Positions 1 through 6,602 of a DNA stretch of 17,322 bases are shown here, piece after piece. The DNA comes from Lachnospiraceae bacterium UBA3641 (GTDB lineage: Bacteria > Bacillota > Clostridia > Lachnospirales > Lachnospiraceae). Position 1 is the first letter of the stretch; every line of letters begins with the position of its first letter. The notes below the pieces were generated by a model. It saw only the letters and a list, made by a program, of their open reading frames with translations. It was not told the origin of the DNA and made no database searches. Location of the stretch: assembly GCA_002373875.1 (NCBI GenBank), contig DFKQ01000098.1:1-17322 (forward strand). The letters are read 5' to 3'. The translations under genes and the position numbers were made by a program.

Positions 1-9
1 ACTTTGCGC

Positions 10-49
10 CGATTGCGAGGCATCGCAGATGCCCTTCCTATCGCAATCG
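10..49. repeat. Nested palindromic element downstream of trpA
   Basis: A 9-bp outer stem (CGATTGCGA at 10-18 with TCGCAATCG at 41-49) encloses a 6-bp inner hairpin (GGCATC at 19-24, loop GCA, GATGCC at 28-33). Positions 34-40 are left unpaired. This is seen directly. It resembles the REP-like palindromes found between genes in many Clostridia, but whether it is dispersed in this genome cannot be told from one copy. Confidence 0.55.
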
Positions 50-64
50 TGTGCATCGATTTAT

Positions 65-99
65 TATAGTAAACGAAATTATTTATTTCGTTTACTATA
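65..99 (-). terminator. Long hairpin after trpA, possible terminator
   Basis: A perfect 15-bp stem (65-79 with 85-99) with a 5-nt loop begins 4 nt after the trpA stop codon. It is AT-rich, and the tract after it on the minus strand (AATAAATCG) is not a good U-run. It could end or stabilise the trp mRNA, but it is not a canonical intrinsic terminator. It is nearly symmetrical and could act on either strand. Confidence 0.45.
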
Positions 100-103
100 G
101 AAT

Positions 104-901
104 CTATTTTGCTTCTGTGTTTAACTCATTCTTAAACCTCTTCGCATATTCCCTTGCCGCTTCCGGTTTAAAATCATTCTCCCTCATGATGTTTATAAAG
201 TGCGAGCCTACTATGCAGCCATCGATTATATCCTTCATGGGAGCAACATCCGAAGCTTCTCTTATACCAAATCCCATCATCACGGGAATTTCGGATAACT
301 CTTTAACCCTGCTTAAGTAGCTTACTACCTCCTTGTGGAAGTCAGCCGCCTGTCCGGTAACACCCATTGAAGATACGCAGTATACAAAGCCTCGCGCTCC
401 CTTAAGGATTTCCGGTATCCTATCCTTTGATATTGGAGAAACAAGTTCTATAAGTATGGTTTCATCATTTCCTCTAAGGGCATTTTTCAGTACATCCTGT
501 TCTTCGACGGGAAGATCCGGAACTATAAGTCCGTCGACACCTGTCTCCCTGCACTTTTTAACAAACTCATCAACTCCGTAATTAAGTATCGTATTATAGT
601 ACATCATAAATACTATTGCCTGTTCACATCCCTCCTGCCTCAAGCCTGTCATCAGGTCAAAGGTCTTTCTTAAGGATGCTCCGTTAAGGATCGCCTCGTA
701 GCTTGCCTGCTGGATAACAGGGCCGTCTGCAGTGGGATCCGAAAACGGTATCCCAATCTCTATAACATCCGTGATCCCCTCCTGCGCCTTTATTATTTTT
801 TTTGTTGAATTCATATCCGGCAGGCCGGCAGTAATATATGTTATGAATGCTTTTTCATTATTCAGTTTTAATTTATCTAATTGTCTTTCTATTCTGTTCA
901 T
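104..901 (-). CDS. trpA: Tryptophan synthase alpha subunit
   Basis: 265 aa, the normal length for TrpA. It cleaves indole-3-glycerol phosphate to indole and glyceraldehyde 3-phosphate, and indole is channelled to TrpB in the alpha2beta2 cytoplasmic complex. The TIM-barrel signature EIGIPFSDPTADGP (residues 48-61) carries the two catalytic acids Glu48 and Asp59, matching Glu49 and Asp60 of the Salmonella enzyme. The substrate loop YCVSSMGVTG lies at 174-183 and a phosphate-binding GFGI motif at about 210-213. The ATG at 899-901 follows a GGTGAGA ribosome binding site. It is the last gene of trpCFBA, separated from trpB by 114 nt that hold a double-hairpin repeat. The identification is secure. 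Confidence 0.97.
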   Translation of the reverse strand: MNRIERQLDKLKLNNEKAFITYITAGLPDMNSTKKIIKAQEGITDVIEIGIPFSDPTADGPVIQQASYEAILNGASLRKTFDLMTGLRQEGCEQAIVFMMYYNTILNYGVDEFVKKCRETGVDGLIVPDLPVEEQDVLKNALRGNDETILIELVSPISKDRIPEILKGARGFVYCVSSMGVTGQAADFHKEVVSYLSRVKELSEIPVMMGFGIREASDVAPMKDIIDGCIVGSHFINIMRENDFKPEAAREYAKRFKNELNTEAK

Positions 902-969
902 ATTCTCACCGTTTTTCAGCTACAGTCATCTGACGATAAACCTATTCCTATATTTGCTATCAGTTCTTG

Positions 970-1007
970 TCTTCCCCCTCCGGGGGAAGATGTCACCGCA
1001 GGTGACA
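970..1007. repeat. Double-hairpin intergenic repeat between trpB and trpA
   Basis: Two perfect hairpins stand back to back. The first is 970-978 (TCTTCCCCC) with 982-990, 9 bp around a 3-nt loop. The second is TGTCACC (991-997) with GGTGACA (1001-1007), loop GCA. A short GATGAGGG tail reaches the trpB stop codon. The layout and core resemble a family of palindromic repeats familiar from intergenic spaces of gut and rumen Clostridia (recalled, not searched). On the trp mRNA it would form two stable stem-loops in front of trpA. Confidence 0.65.
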
Positions 1008-1015
1008 GATGAGGG

Positions 1016-2203
1016 TTAATTCAGATACCCGTCCCCGTTAAGATAAGCAGCGATCGTGTTAACATCCTTATCGCCACGTCCTGATAAGCACACGATCATG
1101 GACTGGTCATTAGTCATTTCCTTAGCCTTCTTGAATGCATAAGCCATTGCATGTGCGCTTTCTATCGCAGGAATAATACCTTCCATTCTTGTAAGCTCCA
1201 TCAGGGCATCCATGGCCTCATCATCTGTTATGGGAACGTATTTGGCCCTTCCCGTATCGTGAAGATAGGCATGCTCCGGCCCTACACCCGGATAGTCAAG
1301 ACCTGCCGAAATGGAATGGGCAAGCTGTATGTTTCCGTCTTCATCCTGAAGGAGGTATGACCTTGTTCCGTGAAGGACACCCGGCCTTCCCTTTGCCATT
1401 GATGCAGCATGTTCATCGGTGTCAATACCCTTGCCTGCAGCCTCGATACCTATAAGCTCCACACCCTCTTCATCGATAAAGTCGGCAAACATACCGATGG
1501 AATTGGAACCTCCTCCCACACATGCCATTACCACATCGGGAAGCCTTCCCTCAACCTCATAATGCTGTTTCTTAGCCTCCCGGCTTATGCATGACTGGAA
1601 TTCCTTGACCATCTTGGGATAGGGGTAGGGACCTATCGCAGAACCTATGATATAGAAGGTATCCTCCGCTGTCTTGGCCCATGTCCTTATGGCTTCGTTG
1701 GTTGCATCCTTAAGTGTATTGGAACCCGATTCAACCGACACGACCTTGGCTCCCAGCATCTCCATCCTCATAACATTAAGGGCCTGACGCTTGACATCCT
1801 CCTTACCCATGTAGACGGTACATTCCATGTTAAAGAGCGCCGCAGCGGTTGCCGTTGCAACGCCATGCTGACCTGCTCCCGTTTCGGCTATCACCTTAGT
1901 CTTACCCATACGCTTTGCAAGCAGGATCTGTCCGAGTACATTGTTTATCTTATGGGCCCCGGTATGATTAAGGTCTTCCCTTTTAAGATAAATCTTTGTA
2001 CCGTATTTCTCGCTTAACCTTTCCGCAAGATACAGGGGTGTTTCTCTTCCTACATACTGTTTAAGGTAATAATGATATTTCTCAAGAAATTCCGGATCAT
2101 GTATTGCTTCCTCAAATGCCTTATCGATCTCATCAAGAGTATTCATGAGCGACTCCGAAACAAACTGTCCGCCGTATTGTCCGTAATATGCTTTCTTGTT
2201 CAT
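1016..2203 (-). CDS. trpB: Tryptophan synthase beta subunit
   Basis: 395 aa, full length. It condenses indole with serine to tryptophan using pyridoxal phosphate. HTGAHKINN (residues 80-88) contains the PLP lysine Lys85. ETGAGQHG (107-114) gives the catalytic Glu107. GGGSN (230-234) is the PLP phosphate loop, and CLSGRGDKD (372-380) carries the Ser that contacts the pyridine nitrogen. The pattern is that of the common TrpB1 type that partners TrpA, not the stand-alone TrpB2. The ATG at 2201-2203 follows GGGAGA. It lies 77 nt downstream of trpF and 114 nt before trpA. Confidence 0.98.
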   Translation of the reverse strand: MNKKAYYGQYGGQFVSESLMNTLDEIDKAFEEAIHDPEFLEKYHYYLKQYVGRETPLYLAERLSEKYGTKIYLKREDLNHTGAHKINNVLGQILLAKRMGKTKVIAETGAGQHGVATATAAALFNMECTVYMGKEDVKRQALNVMRMEMLGAKVVSVESGSNTLKDATNEAIRTWAKTAEDTFYIIGSAIGPYPYPKMVKEFQSCISREAKKQHYEVEGRLPDVVMACVGGGSNSIGMFADFIDEEGVELIGIEAAGKGIDTDEHAASMAKGRPGVLHGTRSYLLQDEDGNIQLAHSISAGLDYPGVGPEHAYLHDTGRAKYVPITDDEAMDALMELTRMEGIIPAIESAHAMAYAFKKAKEMTNDQSMIVCLSGRGDKDVNTIAAYLNGDGYLN

Positions 2204-2280
2204 CTTTTTCTCCCATCAGATTATCGTTTGGTTTGGAATGACGTGCCTTTGTCATCATCCCGGTTCTTATATTCCCTGCT

Positions 2281-2943
2281 TTATGCCCCGCAGTTCCTTA
2301 CAGCCCTGACAAATTCTTCTATCTTTTCCCGTGACTTTCCGGTACTTCCTTCAACCCCGGAACTTACATCAACAACATCAGGGTTAAATATCCTTATGCC
2401 TTCCGCCACGTTTGCACTGTTTAAGCCTCCGGCAAGGATAAACAGCCTGTCATCAAATGGGGACGATCTGTCCCCTGCCTGCTTAAGCCTTCTCGATCTG
2501 TGCCAGTTGAAGGGCTTCCCGGAGCCATAATCAGGCGCATCCATTAACAGTCCCCGTATTTTTTTGTTGATATCCGGCTCGATGTTTTCGTAAAACCTTA
2601 GTTTTTCGTATGCATTATCCATATCCGCAATATTTACTGCTCTCCATACCGGTATTTTTACATTTTTAATGACAGCCATATCCATATCTCCATGGATCTG
2701 CAATATATTAAAGCCTGCGTCCTCAATGTTTTTTACAAGAGCTTCATCAGGTGATACGGTTACAGCTACCCTCTCTGTATAATCACTGAGTTCTGACATA
2801 ATACTTTTCGCCTCAGATATCGTGATGTTACGTTTGCTCTTCTCATAGAAGACAAATCCTGCATAATCAACCCCGGCCTCGTTCAAATACTTCGTTTCTT
2901 CAATTTTCGTTATACCGCAGATCTTGATCTTAATACTTTTCAT
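2281..2943 (-). CDS. trpF: Phosphoribosylanthranilate isomerase
   Basis: 220 aa, slightly longer than the usual 200-210. It carries out the Amadori rearrangement of N-(5-phosphoribosyl)anthranilate to CdRP, the step before TrpC. KICGIT (residues 7-12) holds the catalytic Cys9. The other family blocks are GFVFYEKSKRNI, LQIHGD, the general-acid Asp in LLMDAPDYGSGKPFNW, and the phosphate-binding ILAGGL and VDVSSGVEG near the C-terminus. The extra length lies in a basic, polar stretch (about residues 147-167) before the ILAGGL strand. The ATG at 2941-2943 has only a purine-rich AAGAGAAAA upstream, a weak binding site, so translation may depend on trpC 62 nt upstream. Confidence 0.96.
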   Translation of the reverse strand: MKSIKIKICGITKIEETKYLNEAGVDYAGFVFYEKSKRNITISEAKSIMSELSDYTERVAVTVSPDEALVKNIEDAGFNILQIHGDMDMAVIKNVKIPVWRAVNIADMDNAYEKLRFYENIEPDINKKIRGLLMDAPDYGSGKPFNWHRSRRLKQAGDRSSPFDDRLFILAGGLNSANVAEGIRIFNPDVVDVSSGVEGSTGKSREKIEEFVRAVRNCGA

Positions 2944-3005
2944 TTTTCTCTTTTCTTTTTACATCCATATCTGATAATTAATCCTGCTGGAAATTGTACA
3001 GGTGA

Positions 3006-3791
3006 TCACAGGGCCTTCCATTTAAGGGCAAGTTCTTTGGGATTTTTATTCTCCATGAACGCTCTTCCTATAAGAAATGCATCCACTTTGTTTTCTTTAA
3101 GATATTTTATATCTTTATCAGTCATGATCCCGCTCTCGGATACGAAAACCTTATCATCCGGTATATATTTTCTGAGCCTTCCTGTGGTTTCAAGACTTAT
3201 CGAAAAGTCCTTAAGATTACGGTTATTTACGCCGAGTATTTTAGGATCGATCTTCATTGCTCTCTCGATCTCATACTCATCATGGGTTTCGACAAGGACA
3301 TCCAATTTAAGTTCTCCTGCAAGTTTGTAAAAATCCTTAAGTCTTGCGTCATCAAGTATCGCAACGATAAGGAGAACCGCATCAGCCTCAATTGCCTTGG
3401 CCTCGTAAAACTGATACTCGTCTATCATGAAGTCCTTTCGAAGTATAGGAAGCGTTGACTTGCTTCTTATGGTTTTAAGGTAATCGATATTCCCTTTAAA
3501 ATGGTCTTCTTCGGTAAGACATGATATTGCATCAACAGAAGCATTGTATTCATCTATCCTGTCAAGGAGATCTATCTTCTCGGTTATGTCTCCAAGGCTT
3601 GGTGAAGCCTTTTTGAACTCTCCGATAATTGATATACCCTCTTTCCTGAGGTTGTTATAAAAAAGAGTCTCAGGACGGCTGCCGCTTGCAAGGACAGCTT
3701 CTGCCTGTTTTCTTACTTCTTCGTAAGATATTCGTGCCTTATGTTCATTTAATCTGATCTTTTTATCTTCTACGATTTTGTCGAGTATCAT
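3006..3791 (-). CDS. trpC: Indole-3-glycerol phosphate synthase
   Basis: 261 aa, full length. It closes the indole ring of CdRP with loss of CO2 and water. MILDKIVEDKKIRL is the typical N-terminus. GEFKKASPS (residues 57-65) provides the substrate-binding lysine Lys60. LRKDF (117-121) contains the general-acid lysine Lys119, VETH (167-170) the catalytic glutamate, and NNRNL (189-193) and SESGI (218-222) the remaining active-site and phosphate contacts. TrpC and TrpF are separate proteins here, as usual in Firmicutes. The ATG at 3789-3791 follows GAAAGGAAA. It is the first structural gene after the tryptophan T-box, so trpE, trpG and trpD do not precede it. Confidence 0.98.
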   Translation of the reverse strand: MILDKIVEDKKIRLNEHKARISYEEVRKQAEAVLASGSRPETLFYNNLRKEGISIIGEFKKASPSLGDITEKIDLLDRIDEYNASVDAISCLTEEDHFKGNIDYLKTIRSKSTLPILRKDFMIDEYQFYEAKAIEADAVLLIVAILDDARLKDFYKLAGELKLDVLVETHDEYEIERAMKIDPKILGVNNRNLKDFSISLETTGRLRKYIPDDKVFVSESGIMTDKDIKYLKENKVDAFLIGRAFMENKNPKELALKWKAL

Positions 3792-3812
3792 ATAAGTTTC
3801 CTTTCGAAATAA

Positions 3813-3851
3813 GTATTATGCAAATCTCCGTGCTACGCACTTCCACGATTT
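3813..3851. repeat. Nested hairpin element just upstream of trpC
   Basis: An outer AAATC (3822-3826) pairs with GATTT (3847-3851) around an inner GTGC-TAC-GCAC hairpin (3830-3840). On the minus strand it is followed by GCATAATACTTAT and then the trpC ribosome binding site. The layout is like the elements at 8549-8618 and 11269-11323, but sequence identity is low, so family membership is a guess. Just beyond it GTCCTA is directly repeated (3870-3875 and 3878-3883). Confidence 0.35.
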
Positions 3852-3922
3852 AAAGGCCATGCGCAATCCGTCCTATTGTCCTACATGCTTATGACGGTTT
3901 AACTTCCTAATGTCCACATATC

Positions 3923-3951
3923 TTGACATGCATGAATGTACGACATATGAA
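3923..3951 (+). promoter_or_regulatory. Possible plus-strand promoter facing the T-box leader
   Basis: A perfect -35 box TTGACA (3923-3928) is followed, after exactly 17 nt, by TATGAA (3946-3951), 4 of 6 matches to TATAAT. It points rightward, against the trp operon, and would make an RNA antisense to the T-box terminator and core. Part of the sequence lies in a CATATC...CATATG near-palindrome, which could also explain it. It is only a sequence match. Confidence 0.3.
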
Positions 3952-3972
3952 TATTGGAAGTCATGATACAAC

Positions 3973-4011
3973 AAAAAACCCTGCAATTAATCATAATGAT
4001 TAATTGCAGGG
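3973..4011 (-). terminator. T-box-controlled terminator of the trp operon
   Basis: A perfect 15-bp stem (3979-3993 with 3997-4011) with a 3-nt loop is followed on the minus strand by six T residues (3973-3978). It comes 16 nt after the T-box core. In the T-box mechanism this hairpin forms when tRNA-Trp is charged and stops transcription before trpC. Confidence 0.93.
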
Positions 4012-4253
4012 ACAGGATGATCAATTTCCTGCGGTGCCACCCCGCTTGATGCTTATGCATCCACTCAGTACGTACTATCATACGCTGATCCTTATAACGG
4101 TGGATCGTTCCGTCTCACATACTCTGAACCATCAGTTCATTTCCGTTAGCCCTCAGAAGTCCATTCAGCTGTTACATTTCCTGCCGCAATCTCACCGCCT
4201 GCGGCTCTCTGTATGGAAAGAGGTAATGCCTACTCACTCTTCCTCAACGGTTT
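3973..4253 (-). promoter_or_regulatory. Tryptophan T-box leader (tRNA-Trp-sensing riboswitch)
   Basis: The minus strand shows all the main T-box parts. Stem I runs from about 4250 to 4146, closed by CCGTTGAG and CTAACGG. It holds the AGTGAGTAGGC side of the specifier loop, the distal GAGAGCCG...GGTGAGA loop element, and the specifier context GAATGGACTTCTGAGGG. The specifier codon is TGG at 4161-4163 (minus strand), that is tryptophan. The antiterminator core GGGGTGGCACCGCAGG lies at 4028-4043. Its TGGC can pair with the GCCA end of tRNA-Trp, whose discriminator base is G in bacteria. A terminator follows at once. Uncharged tRNA-Trp should favour the antiterminator and switch on trpCFBA. Confidence 0.96.
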
Positions 4254-4258
4254 AATTA

Positions 4259-4287
4259 TTTATAACATTGCATATACAGCTTGTCAA
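4259..4287 (-). promoter_or_regulatory. Sigma-A promoter of the T-box/trpCFBA operon
   Basis: On the minus strand TTGACA (4282-4287) is separated by exactly 17 nt from TATAAA (4259-4264). This predicts a start near 4252, just ahead of T-box stem I. Perfect -35, five of six at -10 and ideal spacing make this the clearest promoter in the window. Confidence 0.88.
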
Positions 4288-4336
4288 CAGGATTTTATAC
4301 TATTTTTAAATTATATTAATTTTTTGTTTATGATTT

Positions 4337-6046
4337 TTATTCCAGCTTGAATTTACCGACCTCAGCCTTGAGTCCGTTGGATATCTCGCTACTGGCCATT
4401 GCATCTTCATCAATCTTTGTCATGTTGTTTGACATTACAATGGATCTCTCAGCTGTCTTGCTTACTCCGTTTGCAGCATTTTCGACAGCTGAATTAACGC
4501 TGTTTGTAGATTCACGTATACGGTCTATATTGGTCTGTATCTGTTCTGAAGCATATGCAAAACGCTCCATCATTTCTGATATACGCTCTGCTGAGCTGTT
4601 ATATTCTTCACTTGTTTTAACAAGATTTTGGAAGCCGTCAAGTGTAGTTGCATTGACAAAGTCAAGCAGCTTACGGGCTTCCTCAGCCAATTGATTAACA
4701 GCTGAAACAACCTCAGCGGACACTGTCTGTATTTCTGTGGCCGCAGTCTGTGAATTATTGGCAAGGTTGCCTATTTCGGTTGCAACTACAGCAAAGCCCT
4801 TTCCTGCCTCACCGGCTCTTGCAGCTTCAATGGATGCATTCAGTGCAAGAAGATTGGTCTGATCAGCTATTGCTATGATATTCCCTGTAAGATCATCGAT
4901 ACGGCTTACTGCTTTTGATCTTTCTATCTTATCGGATACCGATTCTGCCATTTGGTCAACCTTGTTCTTTGCGGCAATTTTCTCCTTTTCCGCACTTGCA
5001 CCTATTGCAGAGGCCGATCCTTTAACTTCATGGGCAAAAACCCGACCGCCATCAATCTCTTTTACAATACCTTCAAAGGCTGTGGTTATTTCAGACATCA
5101 GATCATTGATCTCATTAATTGATGCCGCAGTCTCATGCATTGTCGTACTCATATCAGTCATAGTGTCGGATATTGATTTTGCATCGGAGCGGGCTCCCCT
5201 TACGTTATCGGCTATGCTAACCGATGCCTGATTTAACCTGTTGGATTCGGAATTGATGGAAAGAAGCATCACACGGATAAATTCTATCAGCTTATTTACA
5301 TTATTTCCTATTTCTTCGAATTCATCACCGGAATTAACTTCTATGTTTCTTGTCAGATCACCATCTCCCTTTGTAAGTTCAACTATCTTATCATTTAGCA
5401 TTACAAACTTATGGCTCAGAGTCTTCCCTAAAACAATAAGCAGTAATGCACTTATGATAATAATTATTACTGCCATTATGATTATGGATCTAAGTAGGGC
5501 CGCCATCTGGGCATCAACCCATTCCATATTTACATCGACACCTACCGCACCGGTTATTTTACCGCCATCATAAACCGGGGCATATGAAGAAATATGTCTT
5601 CCCCAGGCATCGGTATAAGGCTCACTGTTTGACACCACTGTTCCGCTTAAGGAAGGAGCAGCTTCTTCATCTTCAAACACATCTCCTATTGCCGAATAAT
5701 CCTCAATCTGAGCATCTATCGCATATTCCATTCCGCCGCCTGCCGCCGGTCTGATAATATATATATATTCCTTTTCTGTTGTTTCCAGGAATGATGTAAG
5801 CATATTGCTTACCTTAAGATAGTCCTCGGTATTTTCTTCACCGGGGTTCACAGAAGCAACAATACTGCCGTCTGCAGTCATGGCTACGCTCTTGGCTATT
5901 TTCTCATTGTCTGATTTGATCTGCGCCATTAACATCGCAGAGCTTTTGTTGTATGTCACGATAGCCAGAATGACATCTGAAATAATAAATAAAACGACTA
6001 CAGCAATTATGAGCTTTAGAGTGATACTGATCTTCCTAACCTTCAT
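4337..6046 (-). CDS. Methyl-accepting chemotaxis protein with extracytoplasmic Cache-like sensor
   Basis: 569 aa from the chosen start. Membrane helix 1 spans about 10-31, and an outside sensor about 32-184. The sensor contains YIYIIRP and GAVGVDVNMEWV, the pattern of Cache folds. Helix 2 spans about 186-207, followed by a HAMP linker (about 205-258) and the cytoplasmic coiled-coil signalling domain. Its hairpin tip (about 391-428) has the near-invariant DQTNLLALNASIEAARAGEAGKGFAVVA core that contacts CheA and CheW. No CheR-tethering pentapeptide is seen at the C-terminus. A reading frame continues to an ATG at 6064, but GGAGGTG lies inside those codons 6 nt before the ATG at 6046, so 6046 is preferred. 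No chemotaxis or flagellar genes are nearby, making it an orphan receptor. The ligand cannot be predicted. Confidence 0.93.
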   Translation of the reverse strand: MKVRKISITLKLIIAVVVLFIISDVILAIVTYNKSSAMLMAQIKSDNEKIAKSVAMTADGSIVASVNPGEENTEDYLKVSNMLTSFLETTEKEYIYIIRPAAGGGMEYAIDAQIEDYSAIGDVFEDEEAAPSLSGTVVSNSEPYTDAWGRHISSYAPVYDGGKITGAVGVDVNMEWVDAQMAALLRSIIIMAVIIIIISALLLIVLGKTLSHKFVMLNDKIVELTKGDGDLTRNIEVNSGDEFEEIGNNVNKLIEFIRVMLLSINSESNRLNQASVSIADNVRGARSDAKSISDTMTDMSTTMHETAASINEINDLMSEITTAFEGIVKEIDGGRVFAHEVKGSASAIGASAEKEKIAAKNKVDQMAESVSDKIERSKAVSRIDDLTGNIIAIADQTNLLALNASIEAARAGEAGKGFAVVATEIGNLANNSQTAATEIQTVSAEVVSAVNQLAEEARKLLDFVNATTLDGFQNLVKTSEEYNSSAERISEMMERFAYASEQIQTNIDRIRESTNSVNSAVENAANGVSKTAERSIVMSNNMTKIDEDAMASSEISNGLKAEVGKFKLE

Positions 6047-6090
6047 TACTTTACACCTCCACATATTCTACCCCATAAATATATATAAAA

Positions 6091-6122
6091 TTTACTATAT
6101 ATTTATATAAATTTTACTATAT
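6091..6122. repeat. Short AT-rich direct repeat upstream of the MCP gene
   Basis: TTTACTATAT occurs at 6091-6100 and again at 6113-6122, 22 bp apart, in very AT-rich DNA where the MCP promoter should lie. No convincing TTGACA or flagellar-type promoter was found for the MCP gene. Confidence 0.5.
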
Positions 6123-6161
6123 TTTTATTTATATGTGAATATTTTAATTTCTTATATCATC

Positions 6162-6218
6162 CATCCTATATCAATCATCCATACATACATACATCCTATA
6201 TCATCTAATCATCCATAC
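6162..6218. repeat. Short tandem repeats flanking the dyad array
   Basis: CATCCTATATCA is present at 6162-6173 and 6192-6203 (30 bp apart), and ATCATCCATAC at 6174-6184 and 6208-6218 (34 bp apart). A small ATAC microsatellite (6181-6194) lies between. Together they are two diverged copies of a unit of about 30 bp, directly next to the larger dyad array. Confidence 0.7.
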
Positions 6219-6447
6219 CTACTGATAAATCATTATATGTAAAACAGTAGGTATTTTTCCTTATCTAAAAACTTTTAAATACCCACTACTAATTTATTTA
6301 TTGTTAAACTGTAGGTATTTCTTATAAAAAAATACATATATTTACCTACTAAATCCGGTTATATAATGATATAGTAGGATGCTCCGATAAAATAAGCCAT
6401 GAAAATACCTACTGAATATTTAATATTCTTAAATCAGTAGGTATTTT
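6215..6447. repeat. Four-copy dyad array, 63-64 bp period
   Basis: Four inverted repeats with the core CCTACTG...CAGTAGG lie in tandem. The left half-sites (ACCTACT or close variants) begin at 6217, 6281, 6344 and 6407. The right half-sites (AGTAGGT or variants) begin at 6246, 6310, 6373 and 6436. Every left-to-right distance is 29 nt, and the period is 64, 63, 63. Stems range from 7 bp (copy 3) through 10 bp (copy 1) to 14 bp (copy 4, 6402-6415 with 6434-6447); copy 2 has mismatches. In copy 3 the G-C pair next to the core becomes A-T, a compensating change. Loops and linkers are diverged and AT-rich. The function is unknown: operator array, serial terminators and structured RNA are all possible. 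Confidence 0.85.
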
Positions 6448-6509
6448 AGTGTTAGCCTATTAAAATACACATCATAGCTTTGCTTATTATCTTAATCTAT
6501 TTTTTTATT

Positions 6510-6563
6510 TTATTTCTTTATTTTTACTTATTTCTTTATCTTTCTTTATTTCTTCATCCTTAA
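6510..6563. repeat. 18-bp tandem repeat, three copies, pyrimidine-rich
   Basis: Units starting at 6510, 6528 and 6546 each begin TTATTTCTTTAT (third copy TTATTTCTTCAT), an exact 18-bp period. They sit in a strand-biased tract (about 6476-6571) that is almost pure pyrimidine plus A on the plus strand, just beyond the 3' end of the vWA gene. The transcript of that gene would carry the purine-rich complement. Confidence 0.75.
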
Positions 6564-6602
6564 TTTTCTCCTATGTTTACTTATAATTATATTAACATAT
6601 AT

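Noticed and set aside
3899..4081. Minus-strand 60-codon ORF in the trp leader as a Trp leader peptide for classical attenuation
   Set aside because: It runs through the T-box core and terminator, has no ribosome binding site, and has no run of adjacent Trp codons. The T-box explains the control fully.
6047..6064. MCP start at 6064
   Set aside because: The GGAGGTG ribosome binding site lies within those first codons and serves the ATG at 6046.
6215..6447. CRISPR array, because of palindromic units at a 63-64 bp period
   Set aside because: The units are not near-identical: only the half-sites are kept, while loops and linkers both diverge. There are no cas genes nearby. CRISPR repeats are normally almost invariant.
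6571..6602. Small minus-strand ORF after AGGAGAAAA downstream of the vWA gene
   Set aside because: It reads only three codons before a stop (ATG AAG AAA TAA).
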